Origin: Rhabditophanes sp. KR3021 | Taxonomy: Eukaryota > Nematoda > Chromadorea > Rhabditida > Alloionematidae | NCBI GenBank assembly: GCA_963281155.1 | Contig: CAUJLY010000002.1 | Coordinates: 1,798,001-1,862,000 of the forward strand | Length of the DNA: 64,000 nt | Direction: 5' to 3' | Part shown: piece after piece, positions 11,025 to 23,128 of the stretch | Position numbering within the stretch: position 1 is the stretch's first letter | How the letters are laid out: every line of letters starts with the position of its first letter | Position numbers and translations under genes: made by a program | Notes under the pieces: model-generated | What the model was told of the DNA's origin: nothing | Database searches by the model: none | What the model saw: the letters and a program-made list of their open reading frames with translations, nothing else

Positions 11025-11867
11025 GATTGAGTGGTATGGAAATCTAAACTAAATGAATAAAATATGACGATAAAGGAATTGAAAGATGACGAATAGAATG
11101 ATAAAGGTAAGTGGAATGATCAAGGATTATATAAAGGATATTAGGCATTTAAGTTGAAAGTAATGAAATCTTTAAACTCGAGTCCTGCCTCTAAAAGCGG
11201 CATACTAATATTTATAAAATTGAACAAAACACAAAGTCGAATGACGTTTACATAAAGCATGGGCGGTCATGGCACAACACAAATATCTCTTTATTATTTT
11301 TTCAAGGTTTATAAAACGGAAATAGGAGTAATTAAGGAGTTCAAAATAGCATAAAGTGAAAGTTCATGTGCTAAATAGATATATAAAATAAACAAATATT
11401 TTTAGATATGAAAGACATCCGTTGGTGAATTTAATTTGGAATTACGCCAAAACTTAATATCTATTTGGTCTTTTTGTAATGGACATTGAGCGTGGGTTTT
11501 AATACCAAATGACTTTTATCAAAATGATTTAAATGGATTTTATTAACATTCATTAAAAGTGGAATTTTTTGTTAACAGCTTAATCTCTTTGAAAATATAG
11601 TGACATGCTCTGTGGCAATACTTCATTATAATAAAATTAAAATAAATAAGATAAAATAAAATGAATTATGAATACATTTCAAAGTATTTATTAGTTATGG
11701 TATTCAAAAAATGAATAACAAATGTAATCATATCTAATTTAATTTAAATAATTCAATAAAATATTGTTCTGGGAAAAACACGGAAGGTAAAGTAGATGTT
11801 TTTAATTGAATGTTGAAATAAATCATGAATAAAAGATTGAATAAAAAATATGGTCTGGTGTGTAGAT
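11025..11867. other. Intergenic, nothing recognised
   Basis: Sequence upstream of flp-24 on the minus strand and downstream of the PGAP2-like gene. It probably contains the flp-24 promoter, but no specific site can be named. Confidence 0.55.
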
Positions 11868-12935
11868 TTAATATTTTTCACAATTATTATTATTAATATT
11901 TTTGAGTTGTCTTTGTCGCAATTCGTAGGACCTGCAATGAGCATATCTGCCATCCTTAGCAAAATTTTCTTGCCGTATTGGTTCACATTCTCCAGAAGAA
12001 GTTCTGGGGTAGCATTGAAAACGAACATGGCGAATTTCAGTAATGTGACTGGCATGATAAGTAATGTAAGCAATAAAAACCATATACTCCGAAAATGCGA
12101 CATGGAATGGAACTAAGGACAATCAAGGAAAAGTTAATTGGGTGAAAAAAGTAAACATACCATATTCATTGCATTGCAAGTTTGTCATAAAGAATATCTC
12201 GTATTGAAGTACTTTGGGGATAAACCAAACAAAGACTACAAACGAAACAACCTTAGCCCCAATTGAAAAATGGTCTATAATGGTGGATGAGTTGGGTTTG
12301 GCAAGAAATGATAAAATTGCGTGAATGAACATGTAAACAATTGCAAGATACACAAACATATGGAGGCAAATATTTGTAATTTCAGGGAAATCATGCCGTA
12401 ATGTAATGATGCTAAATAAGGAACAAAATAGTGTTTCGAAAAATATAATATAAGGAGTTGAATTGTTGATGATTGTCAGGAATTTATATTTAATTATCCA
12501 CTCATTTTCGGATCTATTCTTTTTACTACAACAAGTAATCAAGAATCTGATCATTATTGGGATAACTACAGCATAACGAATCCATGTATTCATTTTAGCT
12601 TTTAATTCAAACATTCTTAACATTGAAGGCCACGAATCTGGCTTAGGCAAATTGTTATCTTTGCAAATATACCTCAATGACCCATACCTTAATAAAAATA
12701 TATTACGAGTAGGATTATTCCTAGGTGCTAAATCCATAATTTGCTCATTGTGTCCAAGATAAATAGCCATTGTTATGCAAAATATAACTAATCCATAGGT
12801 GACCAGTACAGGATAAATAAGTCTGATGTTAATATAAGCAATATCTTCATTATCATCCTCTTCCAACCCTTCACTCAACAACGTTTTATGTTTTGCATTC
12901 TTAGGACAAATAACTCCAATCTTATCATCAGCCAT
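11868..12935 (-). CDS. Multi-pass membrane protein of the PGAP2/FRAG1/CWH43-N type
   Basis: Exons 12935-12161 and 12112-11868, separated by a 48-bp intron, encode 339 residues. There are about six hydrophobic segments. The C-terminal exon begins VPFHVAFSEYMVFIAYITYHASH, which fits the conserved F-x-E-Y-x-x-x-x-x-x-x-x-x-H block of PGAP2/FRAG1-type proteins; the aligned N-terminal loop includes LRYICKDNNLPKPDS. Family members act in the ER/Golgi in GPI-anchor lipid remodelling (PGAP2) or related membrane roles. The start at MADDKIG is preferred over an upstream ATG because a TTTTCTTCTGTTTTAG acceptor sits between them. The final 35 residues are polar and asparagine-rich and not conserved. The exact subfamily is uncertain. 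Confidence 0.65.
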
Positions 12936-13688
12936 AGACAACCAAAATACTAAAACAGAAGAAAAATTGATACAAAATGAATAATCCAAAAGATAAGATG
13001 TATTGAATGAATTGTTATAAATATTAGGTGGTGGATGACCTCGTTTGCGTGATTTTCGCCGATTGTACTAAACAACTAGATTTTAAAAATACTAATCATT
13101 ACATACATTTGTGATCTCATTCATCAATTGTAATTTTTATTACGGGAATACATATATACACCCGAATAAATAAAAATGGAAACCTGAAACTTGTATGATT
13201 CATAAATACCACTTACTAAGATACTTTTGTGGAGCTCAACGAAATGTTACTTTTTATGGATTATCTTCAAATTAATTAACTTTAGGGCAAATAATTTGTC
13301 ATCAAAATGAACTCTACGTTAAAAATACTTCACTTCTGTCAACTTTCAGTTCATTTTTTATATTCCCACGTAAATGTTTGCCATTTGATCCATTTTTAAA
13401 TCAAAATAAATTCAAAACTCAATATTGAGCTTATTCATACTCTCAATTTCAAGCTAAAGTGAAATACACAACTTTCGTAATAAATATCTTCAGTTCAAAA
13501 AAGTAAAAACTAATCCATGGTAAAATTATTTTGAATTTGCAAAGGGCGTCTTTCCATTACTTCTGCATTGTTGTGCTTCAAGACAATCTGTAGTATTTGA
13601 ACATCTACATTACCAGGCTCATTTATGGCAAAACAATAAATTTAATTTATTAATTGATCTGTTGTACTTTTCAGATTATCACTATTAA
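12936..13688. other. Divergent intergenic region
   Basis: AT-rich spacer between two divergent genes. A TACTTTTCAG acceptor at about 13665-13674 precedes the plus-strand ATG at 13689. No other element was recognised. Confidence 0.55.
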
Positions 13689-14352
13689 ATGAATAGCTAT
13701 TATTATTTTGACGAAAACGATCCATCCACCGAGAAGGTGTTGATTTCATGTCATGGGTCAGTACAAGAACTTGTTACATTAAATGCTATAATTAATTTGA
13801 AAAGACTATTTGATAAATTGAAGCTATTTTTCGACAATCATCTATTGAGCAAGGTATAAATTCTATTTTTGTATTTGATATCATTTCTTTTAGAATGTGT
13901 ACATTGAATTCATTTACACCGGGAACCCGTTGCAATTTGTAATTGATAGACAATGGAACTTTATTATTGCTAGACATTTCAATATGAACTTAACTTTGGA
14001 GAGGAATATGTGGAATTTATCAACCTTTGGCGGGGCTTTTTCTTCACTTGGCGATTATTACAATAGACATGCTATAATTGCTGGCAGACTAAGCATGACT
14101 CAATTTCAACTTGCTAAAGAAATGGGCAATGATGACATCATGGTTAGGTGCAAGTTATATTTTTTGCTAAGCCTTGCTCAATTAGGAAAACCAAAGACGG
14201 CTATTAAATTTATCACGTACGAGTACAATAAAGCACAAATAATGAAAAACAATTTTTTAATGGATTGTGCTGAAGGGACAATTGCAAAAATCAAATCTCT
14301 CCAAGTAATTAAGAAAAACAGTACAATTGAACATAATTTATTGAAAATATGA
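13689..14352 (+). CDS. Conserved protein of unknown function, 207 aa
   Basis: Exons 13689-13853 and 13894-14352 join across a 40-bp intron. The protein is soluble, with no signal peptide or membrane segment. It has a conserved-looking centre: NMWNLSTFGGAFSSLGDYYN, then AGRLSMTQFQLAKEMGNDDIMVRCKLYF and LSLAQLGKPKTAIKFI. The last part looks like paired helices of a TPR-like repeat. I have a sense of a small metazoan family of uncharacterised proteins with the GGAFSSLGD motif, but cannot name it with confidence. A TTTTCAG acceptor 14 bases upstream supports the start. The last 15 bases of the coding sequence overlap the end of the converging minus-strand gene. Confidence 0.75.
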
Positions 14353-14816
14353 AGAATAAGTATGGGTTTTGTGTGAGGTTGAAGGTGATGTCGGTTCCGA
14401 GGTTAGCATAATCATGAAGAAAACAAATACAGTCCAAATAACAAACGATACAATCGCTAATGCTACTTTGCGATAATCTCTTTGTTGTTTATCAATGGTT
14501 TCAGTGGACGACGTGATCGAAATTGACGAACCTGCTAATCCGGATTTTTTTGCCTTAAACTCTTTGACTTTAGCTGATCGTTTTTGCGACCAGTCGGAAA
14601 ACTGATGAACTAAAAATATTATTTCCTTATATTGATTGTAATAAAAGTCTTTTTACCTTTATGTGAAATATTTGAACCTAAAGAACTTGATCTTCTCAGC
14701 ATGCTAGACATATCCAAGTACGTATCCTGCTTAGGACCCTTTCCTAAATTAGGATCATTTAAATTGCCCATAGCTAGGCCATCTTTTTTTGTTTCAGGCT
14801 TATCAATGCTAGCCAT
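14338..14816 (-). CDS. Small single-pass membrane protein of unknown function
   Basis: Exons 14816-14657 and 14609-14338, joined over a 47-bp intron, give 143 residues. The N-terminal half is polar and serine-rich (MLRRSSSLGSN, QFSDWSQKRSAKVKEFKAKKSG). One hydrophobic segment (VALAIVSFVIWTVFVFFMIML) lies about 25 residues from the end, followed by a polar tail (TSEPTSPSTSHKTH...). No signal peptide is seen, so it is probably anchored by its C-terminal region with the N terminus in the cytosol. I do not recognise a family. Its stop codon lies inside the coding sequence of the gene on the other strand. Confidence 0.65.
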
Positions 14817-15148
14817 TTAATGTTTGAATAGAATAATAATAATGATCACTTCACAAAATGAAGCCTTACTATTAATTTCTGTATTATAATATTATCGCTT
14901 TTATTAAAACGTGTTTTGTTTTTACAAAATAGCACGTTCATTCTGAGTGTAAAAGGATGTTACATAAAAACATAGACCGTTTATTGAGATCTTCAAAGTT
15001 ACAAAAATACGCTAAACAAGGCGTACAATTAAAGACCGCAAATTAAATTAACACGCATATATTAAACCATTTTATATAATAAAGCCAAAAAGAAAACAAT
15101 TTATAAGTTAACTATAACAGCTGTAAAGGAAATAATTTTACAAAAACT

Positions 15149-16653
15149 TTATAAATCTTTCTTAGCATCAGATCCAATTGAAAGGTTGATTCTGTTGAGA
15201 AGAATAATGACAAAGAATATAGCGAAGAAAACACTGCAAAGGATGGCAAAGTCAATCATCATTGCTGATGAGTCGAAGTTGTAAGTAATTGAAAAGTTTT
15301 GAGCATGGCTGTCAATGACGTTATTCATTGAAAATACGGTTACAGGACGTCCAACGGTATCGATGTAAGTTTTGTGAACTTCAGATGGGTGTTGTTTCAT
15401 TGGGAAGGGTGTTTTTAGTTTTATGTTGCTGCTTCTTTCTGGTAGTACTACTTTCACCGTCAATTTTTGAATTACGAAGTTATCGTACAATTTGTCGACA
15501 ATTGGAACTTTCAGGGTGTAGGCTCCATTTCCTCTGCTGAAAACTCCAGTAGCACTTGGGATGTTGTATCCAAAGGTATAATCGGTTTTCCATCCTAAAG
15601 AAGGTAAATTAGCAATTAAGTAACTTTTCGATGTTTAATCTGAATTTTATATAGCTTTACAACTTTGCCTGAATGTCCCTAATAACAGTCTTTTTTAACT
15701 GCTATGTATTTTTAGTCATTTCACTTGCCTCCAAACAATGGGAATCTGGGTCTAATTTCAACATCTACAGACTTGGACCTAACCAAAACTTCTGAAGTAC
15801 TGACATTTCCAATTTGATCTCTATAATAGATGTCTCTTGCTCCAGAAGGCAATTGTGTAGTGTATGCATGAACTGATGGTTGCCCAGTTCTTCTTCTGTC
15901 TTGTTGATAATCTAGTCTGCTGAATCCTCCCACTAGTTTAGCTCCTTGGTGAACAATCTCAAGAGTATCTTCCACAGCAATATTTCCCCAGTGAGAAACT
16001 TCGATCCAACGAGTAAGCTCGGTAACAACAAGGAATGGAGAGTTGTTTTCGTAATGGATTGTGATGTCCTTCTTGTCGAAGGCAGCAACTTTGTCATAAC
16101 TTCCGTAAACAATTTTACCCGAACTTTGTTTAGATGGAGCCACAGCTGTGAAGACTGGAACTTTGCCTCCTGGAACTTTATAGGTAGTTGTATCCTTAGT
16201 GAGAAGATAAGCTGAAGGAGTAACAGCGGATCCTTTGTAAAGTACAAATTGATTATCAGCTTGTTTGATCTCTGCTGGGAATGGAGTAAGAAATTGTGTA
16301 ACCTTATATTCAACTGTTAGTTTTTCAGTTTCTCCAGAAGCTATTGGTTTGCTGAATGTTACAGCATAACCTTTGAATCCAGCGCTGATTTGAGCATCTT
16401 TCTTTTCGTTTACCTTCAATTTAGATTTTCCGTCGATAGTGGCATAAATGTGAGCCAAGTGTAAATATTCAGCCTCTGGAATTGGTTGAATAAATTCCTT
16501 TAATTCATCCTGTCCTGTATTCTTAATTGTATACACGATCGAATTTTTGGCAATTTGCGAGGTTATATCCACTGTTCTTGAAACAGAAATATCCAAACCT
16601 GCACACAAAACAGCCACAGCTAATATAGACGCAACAATGAAACTTTTAAACAT
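15149..16653 (-). CDS. Ribophorin I, oligosaccharyltransferase subunit, short-tailed
   Basis: Exons 16653-15729 and 15594-15149 give 456 residues. A signal peptide (MFKSFIVASILAVAVLCAG) is followed by the ribophorin I lumenal domain (ELTRWIEVSHWGNIAVEDTLEIVHQGAKLVGGFSRLDYQ, then RPRFPLFGGWKTDYTFGYN, and VGRPVTVFSMNN). One membrane helix (FAILCSVFFAIFFVIILL) follows. After it only about 15 residues remain, ending KKDL, a C-terminal dilysine (KKxx) ER-retrieval motif. Animal ribophorin I usually has a ~150-residue cytosolic tail. The enzyme transfers N-glycans in the ER lumen. The intron begins GC rather than GT: only the GC donor keeps the frame. An AATTTCAG acceptor one base before the ATG fixes the start. 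Confidence 0.92.
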
Positions 16654-17442
16654 TCTGAAATTTAAAAAGAAACTCATTAATGTGTTAGAAGATAAGGAAA
16701 TATATACTTTTATATGTAAAAATATCGAGTTTGGCAAACAACTTCCAAATCAGAGCATTATTTAGACCACCATTCACTTCCAACGCTTTTCGCTTTGTGA
16801 GTACGGAAAATGGTAGAGCGTTACTTGAATAAAGTATTTGTTCGTGTAGTCTTTGATAGCATATAAACCATGGTCCGGAACATTATTGTTTTCTCTTGAT
16901 ATATGCAAAGATTATGATTTAATATGACAGAAATATTAATTTGTCGACAATTAATTAATGCATGTATAGTTCTTCAAATTTTATTAGTTGTAAAAGTTCA
17001 AAAGACGAATTAATTAATGACATCATTTTGTTTTTGAAATAAATAATTTGGTCATATAGAGCGAACTTATTTGGTCTTTACAAAATTAGATAAATCAAGT
17101 CATAATTGATTACGGCTAAATGCAACATTCCCACCAAGTGTTTATTTAAATTTTGTTTATAAGAATGACGTTGTGAGTATGATAGAATAAATACATTAGA
17201 AGAGAACTTCAGGTACTAGCATTGTCAGTATTTAAGTAATCAGGATAAAAAATGTGTTTTATTGACTTTAACCTTACACAATATAACAAACAAGTTTCAT
17301 TACTTTTATTAGCTAAAAATGATCTAGTAATATTACAACAACATTAGGAGTCTTTTTTTACAGAAAGCATTTCGATTTATAATATTAGAAAAGTTGAAGG
17401 AAAATGTCGAGATATTTGAAAGAGCTTAAAATTAGGATTAAG
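16654..17442. other. Intergenic, nothing firm
   Basis: AT-rich spacer between two minus-strand genes, holding the upstream region of ribophorin I. A short stretch near 16811-16825 resembles a tRNA D-arm, but no tRNA can be folded around it. Confidence 0.5.
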
Positions 17443-18047
17443 TTAAACGGCAGACATATGATATGAGGGTTGAGCATGGACAATTGTTTGTGAATTTGAT
17501 GGTGGGGCCATTGTGGTCCATGATGTTGGTCCCTAAACAAAGAAAGATAATTATATTATGTACACTATATCAAATTCCTACTTGTCTTTGGAAGGCAAGG
17601 TCAGGCTGTAATTCTCTGATTTCGTTTGAGTAGTTCGTTTCTGGTCTGTATGTTTGGACAAGCGGTTGAGGTTGGTATTGCTGAGGCGAGAAAGGGTATG
17701 AGGCTTGAGTTGGTGTTCTGGCAGCAATTGATAAAGGTTCAACGCCACCTGGAGGTGACATAGGGCCGTATGGGGATCTTAGGTTTTCGTTTTGCCACAT
17801 TCGGTAATCTTTATCTGGTCTCGGTAAACTATCTTGCTCGCCTACCATATACATTGAGCGATCCTGAGGTTCTTTTACTGTTTTCTTTTTGAAAGCAGAA
17901 TATAAAACAAAAATAATTATAAAAAGAATAAAGACAGCAGCTATTAAAATTCCGAAAATGACAGCTATCTGAAAATAAAACAAAGTAATTGATGAAGGCA
18001 CAATAATTTCTTACCTGATAATTGTAATAACTCAAAACATACGGCAT
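17443..18047 (-). CDS. Single-pass membrane protein with proline/glutamine-rich cytosolic tail
   Basis: Three exons (18047-18015, 17968-17582, 17532-17443) encode 169 residues. Only 11 residues (MPYVLSYYNYQ) precede a long hydrophobic segment (IAVIFGILIAAVFILFIIIFVLY). A basic stop-transfer stretch (FKKKTVK) and a ~120-residue tail rich in P, Q, Y and S follow (QQYQPQPLVQTYRPET, SPYGPMSPPGGVEP). The short N terminus, long helix and basic flank suggest a type III orientation with the tail in the cytosol. Several tyrosine-containing motifs (MYMV, SYPF, TYRP) could be sorting or signalling sites; that is inference. I do not recognise the family. Confidence 0.7.
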
Positions 18048-19868
18048 ATTTGATTCTTTGGATGTTTACTTTTGATTAATAAAGTGTGTGTTCTAGAACT
18101 AAGAGTCAAAATAACGATTGTAATGAAAATAGTGTTTTTACAGTATTAATAATTGAACGGTAACAATATTTAAACGGTACGAGTGATGGTTCAAATAAAG
18201 ATAATTTTAAAAGGGTTAAGGTCTGAGGAAAAGCACGAGGAGGGTTATTGTATTAAAATAGTATGTTGTATATAATATATTTCTGAGACAGAAAAAGACG
18301 TTGTCAGTACTTAGATGCTGTTTCGAAGAACAAATAAAAGTGTATTGTGAATGATTTGTGTAAGCATAACATACAAAATGAATGCTGCTTTGATGTGAGC
18401 AAGCGATGATGTTGGTAATAATGAAAATTGTATATAAATAAGAAGAGCACGGGTTTGAGAAAGGTTTTGACAAAAGTTTTGAGGTGAACGGTATTATGCA
18501 AATAGCTTAAGCACCATATTTCTAATTCCCGATTCGGGAGGCAATAAGATGCAGATGATAATGTATATAGTAAAATCACTTTAGTTGGGGAATGAATATT
18601 CAACGATTATGTAGAAGCAGAAAGTTATTTGGAAAGATAAAAATAAATGCTTTGGAAGAGGATGCAAAAGAACACTAGATATTAACCTGTTTTGTTTAGA
18701 AAGACAATTTAGTGAGCCGTGGTTACGTTGATAAAGTAAACAGTAATTTATATCAATAAGGTAACACAAATAAAGGAAATAAATGAGGTTTTTATGGCCT
18801 AGAAAGGATGAGCTTTTATGTAAGTGTTACAAATAATTATAAATTATATTATAGATGTACACATGATTTATGATACATTGTGTAGAGTTGAAAATATTGC
18901 AATTCCGCTTATTCGAGAATGTGCATAAATGTATAATATAGGTATTTAGTGATGGTCCACCATGAGTCAGTTGAAATTATAATAAGACCAAACAATAAAT
19001 GACTCAAAATCTATGTACGGGGGTGATGATAAGCGATCGGTCTTTATTCATGTAGATGAATGGAAAGTAAGACTTTTTGAAATGAATCTACTATCGAAAA
19101 CACACATAATGTTGATAAGAGGTATAGTTATTAGTAAAAGTTATAAATCAAGTGAGTAAGGTTGTACAATAACAATTATGTTTTTATCATATTGTTTAAA
19201 TAGCGGAAATATGGGAAGAAATGAGTTTGAACTATAAATTAACAAAATTTGAAGAAAAGGGTGAAACAATATCAATATAAAAAAGCTGTTACTGAGTTTG
19301 GAAGATAAAATAGCAAATTACATAAATATGACTAGTGATAAAGATTTGTGTTGTAGTATAGTAAACAGGTAAACCTTCCTAAGTCTACAGAGAATTTTAA
19401 GACTGGAACAAATGTTTAAGATATGTATTTATGCAAACATACGTATAACATAAGATTTGATTGTATTGACGTTGAAATTAAAATGTTATATTAATGAATA
19501 GGACACATCATCAAAACCACTGAAATGTTATTCTTTTTGTATTATTAAAAAGGGTACATGTGAATTTTTGATTAAAAATAACACATAAGTTGGACGCCGA
19601 TAAGAAATATGATAAGAAAAAGTCAAAATTTTAACTAATTAAAGGCAAAAGATATTTTACGACTCCATTAATGTCAAATGATTCAAGAATAGTGAATTTC
19701 AAAGATTTTACGACCGTACTGAGTATGTATTCTTTTGCTGCTTACAAGTAAATAACCTTCACTTAAGCATTGTTTCAACAAGTGTAAACAAAATCATGGA
19801 ATTATTTATTACTTCAAATATGTGTCAAATGGCGTTTTCATATTTATGGAATAAATTAAATTTCATAT
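18048..19868. other. 1.8-kb intergenic stretch with no recognised gene
   Basis: Minus-strand open frames of 60-100 codons at 18216-18769 overlap in several frames and have the composition of translated AT-rich DNA, not of protein. The plus strand is noticeably purine-rich here. No splice-consistent exons, RNA gene or repeat array was seen. Confidence 0.55.
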
Positions 19869-21852
19869 TTATAGTGGTTCGCAGGCACTCTTGAGCCAGT
19901 GAGCTTCATCGCATAAATTGTTATCAATTAAGTGTTTGGACAATGTTTGATAAACTTCCTGGTGGTAATCGTCAACCCATTTGATCTAAAAAAATTAATT
20001 CAAATGGATAATTTTACCAACATACCTGTTTCTCAGAAAGCATTTCCTTGTTAATCAAAGTCTTTTGAATTGGGACGAGAGTTAAGGCTTTGAAAGTGAC
20101 AAAATTGTCAGCTCCAGATTGAACTTTTGCTCTGATAATTTCGTAGCAATTTTCAATTCTAATTCCCCAATGTCCAGCTCTGTAATATCCTGGCTCGATT
20201 GTAATAACCATCCCTGGCTTGATTCCTCCATTTTCATTGCTATAACGATACGCAATTGAGCATGGCCCTTCATGTACATTTAGGAAATGCCCAACACCTT
20301 TAAAGAAGCAATTAGACTCGAACTTAGAGCTTGAACGTACCATGACCAGTTCCATGACCAAAATCAAATCCAGCTGCCCATAATGACTGTCTCGCAAATG
20401 CGTCTATACGAAGTCCAGTAATTCCTTCAGGGAACTTAGCATAAGCACATTCAATGTGTCCAATCAAAACATGCGTGAACATATTTCTAAAATCCTCATT
20501 GATCTTATCTCCAACTACAACAGTTCTGGTCACATCAGTAGTTCCGTCTAGATATTGAGCTCCAGAATCACACAAATAGACTAAAAGATATTATAAAGAT
20601 ATGCAAGATATAGAATTTACCATCTCCTTCCTTGATTTGGAAGGGTTCAATTTTGGGATCATGGCTGTAATGAGGCATGGCTGCATTGGCATTAACTGCG
20701 GAAATAGTACCGAATGAATTTGAAACATATTTATCTTTTTGAGTTCTTAATTTATCAATTAAGTTAGCCGCGGAATCTTCAGTCCAAACTTTGCCAGCCT
20801 TTAATTCATTCTCCATTTGGAACAAAAATTGAATGACAGCAGCTGAGTCGCGAATGTGTGAACTACGCATTCCAGAAAGTTCCGTTTCATTCTTTACACT
20901 CTTTGTGACAAAAACTGGGGATTCGGCAGAATAAATTGAATTGTCCGCAATCAACATAGACAAACCAGAGTTAGTTTTTGGAGGAATCCACATTTTGTGA
21001 TGCTCCAAATTCTTTTGATCTTTATGGAATTCAGAAATTACTTTCTTAGCTTCACTATAATCTAAGATAGTAACGCCTTCCAATTCTTTAGTCAATTTAC
21101 TTCTGTTGATGAATAAGAAAACAGATTCAAGGGTCACAAACGCGATTGAGAAAACAACAGGATTGAAGGCGATGTCTTGACCTCTGATATTGAACAACCA
21201 ACAAACATCATCTAGAGAACCCAAGATGATGGAATCACATTTTTTATCTTTCATTTGGCCTCTCAATTCTTCAATCTTATCTGCACTTGATCTTCCGCAA
21301 TTTTTTTCGTCTAGAACAATCACGTTGCTGATTTTTTCAGTAGGTCTGTCTTGCCAAATAGCATCAACCAAATTTGTAGAAATTGGCAAAAACTGTATCT
21401 CATTCGCTTTCATCATGTCTTTGTACTTTTGAAGAGTTGAAAAATCAACTAATTCAGGATCAAATCCAATGACTGAAGTTTTCTCTAAGTTCGCAATCAG
21501 CCAGTTGATAGGCGTGATAGTCTGTGGAGTTCCTTCTTTCATTAATTCCCATCCATTTTCAAATTCCTTTTCAGCTTGCAAAAAATATCTTCCATCAGTC
21601 CATAATAAAGCCTTATTTTTAGTGATGATAGTAGTTGCGTTAGAACCACTAAACCCGGATAGCCACTTTACTCTTTCATCTCTTTCGCAAATGTACTCAG
21701 ACTATCAATATTTAGTATTATAATTAACTCAATTAATCAAAACTTACTCCATGAGCATCAGTTCTTGGCAACAGATATGCAGAAATAGCTACTCCTTGGT
21801 TAAGGTCTCCATTAACCATAAGACGTCTCAAAGCAACGAGTTTAGAGGACAT
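19869..21852 (-). CDS. app-1: Xaa-Pro aminopeptidase P (metalloaminopeptidase)
   Basis: Five exons (21852-21748, 21701-20621, 20580-20341, 20297-20026, 19985-19869) encode 604 residues, the normal length of cytosolic aminopeptidase P. Two creatinase-type N-terminal domains (VKWLSGFSGSNATTIIT, ALLWTDGRYFLQAEKE; DDVCWLFNIRGQD) precede the pita-bread catalytic domain. All five metal ligands are visible: two Asp in DSGAQYLDGTTDVTRT, His in GTGHGVGHFLNVHEGP, Glu in TIEPGYY and Glu in GIRIENCYE. The enzyme removes an N-terminal residue followed by proline, using a Mn-dependent dinuclear site. The GTGHGVGHF motif is rebuilt exactly across the 43-bp intron 3, confirming that junction. There is no signal peptide. 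A TTATAG acceptor lies just before the first ATG. Confidence 0.95.
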
Positions 21853-22471
21853 TTTGACGAAAATCTATAATCATAAGTTGTTAGTTAGCAAAGCAATAAC
21901 GGTTCAAAATGTAGTAATAGAATAAAACAATATGCACAGATTACCACCATCATTTATTGGGAATAAAAATAACAATACGCAAGACAAGAGCAATTAAATA
22001 ATGAATGCTATCTATTCCACGTGGATGGACATAATAAATTCTCTGACATGTATACCAATGTGTGTATCTTAATCAGGACAATTACAATTTATGCATTCTA
22101 ACAAAGACAACCGAATGTGATGCTTTTGCGCAATTGAAAAATAATAATTTCAATTCTCCATTTATATCAATTTAGTTGTGGATTTAGATTATGGAAATGA
22201 TTCATTTCTTATAGCTTCACATGAAATTCAGCTAATTATATAATAATCAAATTATTTTTCATGGGCATGTAAATATTATTTTTATAATTTTCTTATTAAG
22301 GATGTTTTCACATAAATTGAAGCCCAATTTTTTTTAAAAAGGTCAGCATGCAATTTCCGAATCTGATATTCAGACCACTTATTTAATACTTATTTCGTTA
22401 AAAAGTATCGTAATTCCAAACGTGAACAACTATCTAGTTGAGAGTTCATTTTTAAAGTATAATCTAGAACC
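21853..22471. other. Divergent intergenic region; candidate operon promoter
   Basis: Spacer between aminopeptidase P (minus) and mL54 (plus). If the mL54/ataxin-10/EMC8 cluster is an operon, its promoter should lie here. No specific motif was recognised. Confidence 0.5.
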
Positions 22472-22980
22472 ATGCTTAGAACTGTTTGCGGAAACAAGTT
22501 ATTACAAAAATCAATTTCGTTTGGCTGTGCTAGAACGGGTAATTTAACTATCTAATAACTTGACTATTATAACAATTTTTAGTAACATTTACACCAATTT
22601 GCCATGGACCAAAGATTGTAGCTGAAAAAATTGATAAAGCATTTGTTGAATCAGATGCAGAAAAATTATGCAAATTCGTTTGCATAAATTACTACACTGA
22701 AGTTAAAGAACATGGGCCTGCAATTAAACCAGATTCGGAATATCCTGCATGGCTCTTCGAATTAGATCTTAGTCCTGCCAAGGAATTAGAAGACTTGGAT
22801 CCTGAAGTCGACGGATGGAATTATTACAGAGCTTTAAGAACTCGTCAAATCGAGCAAAATAGAAGAATTAAGAAACTTCAAACTAAATTCTTGCACATCC
22901 AAAACTCACCGTCCCTTCAATCAATGGATGGTACCACGAAAAGGCCACGTTTCTTTAAGAAAACTCATCCAGATAATTAG
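22472..22980 (+). CDS. mrpl-54: Mitochondrial large-subunit ribosomal protein mL54
   Basis: Exons 22472-22538 and 22583-22980 encode 154 residues. A basic N terminus suited to a mitochondrial targeting sequence (MLRTVCGNKLLQKSISFGCART) is followed by the mL54 core: SEYPAWLFELDLSPAKELEDLDPEVDGWNYYRALR, then a basic helix (QIEQNRRIKKLQTKF). The EYPxWLFxLxLxPxKxLExLDP pattern is diagnostic of this protein, which sits in the 39S mitoribosomal subunit. It is the first gene of a tight plus-strand trio: the next gene's acceptor is about 140 bp after its stop, the spacing of a nematode operon. Confidence 0.88.
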
Positions 22981-23128
22981 ATACTTTTTAATAGATGGTT
23001 ATAGTTGTTGTACTTTAATAAGAACATTTTTTCGTATAAGTTTCAATTTGTTAAAGTGGTATTAATCCGTGCAATTTATTTAAATTAACTTCTAATTTAT
23101 GATTTAACTCCAATTTATAGGCGTATCA

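Noticed and set aside
18216..18769. Cluster of minus-strand ORFs of 60-100 codons
   Set aside because: They overlap in all frames and are rich in F, Y, L, H and C, the composition of translated AT-rich, purine-skewed DNA. No splice or start context.
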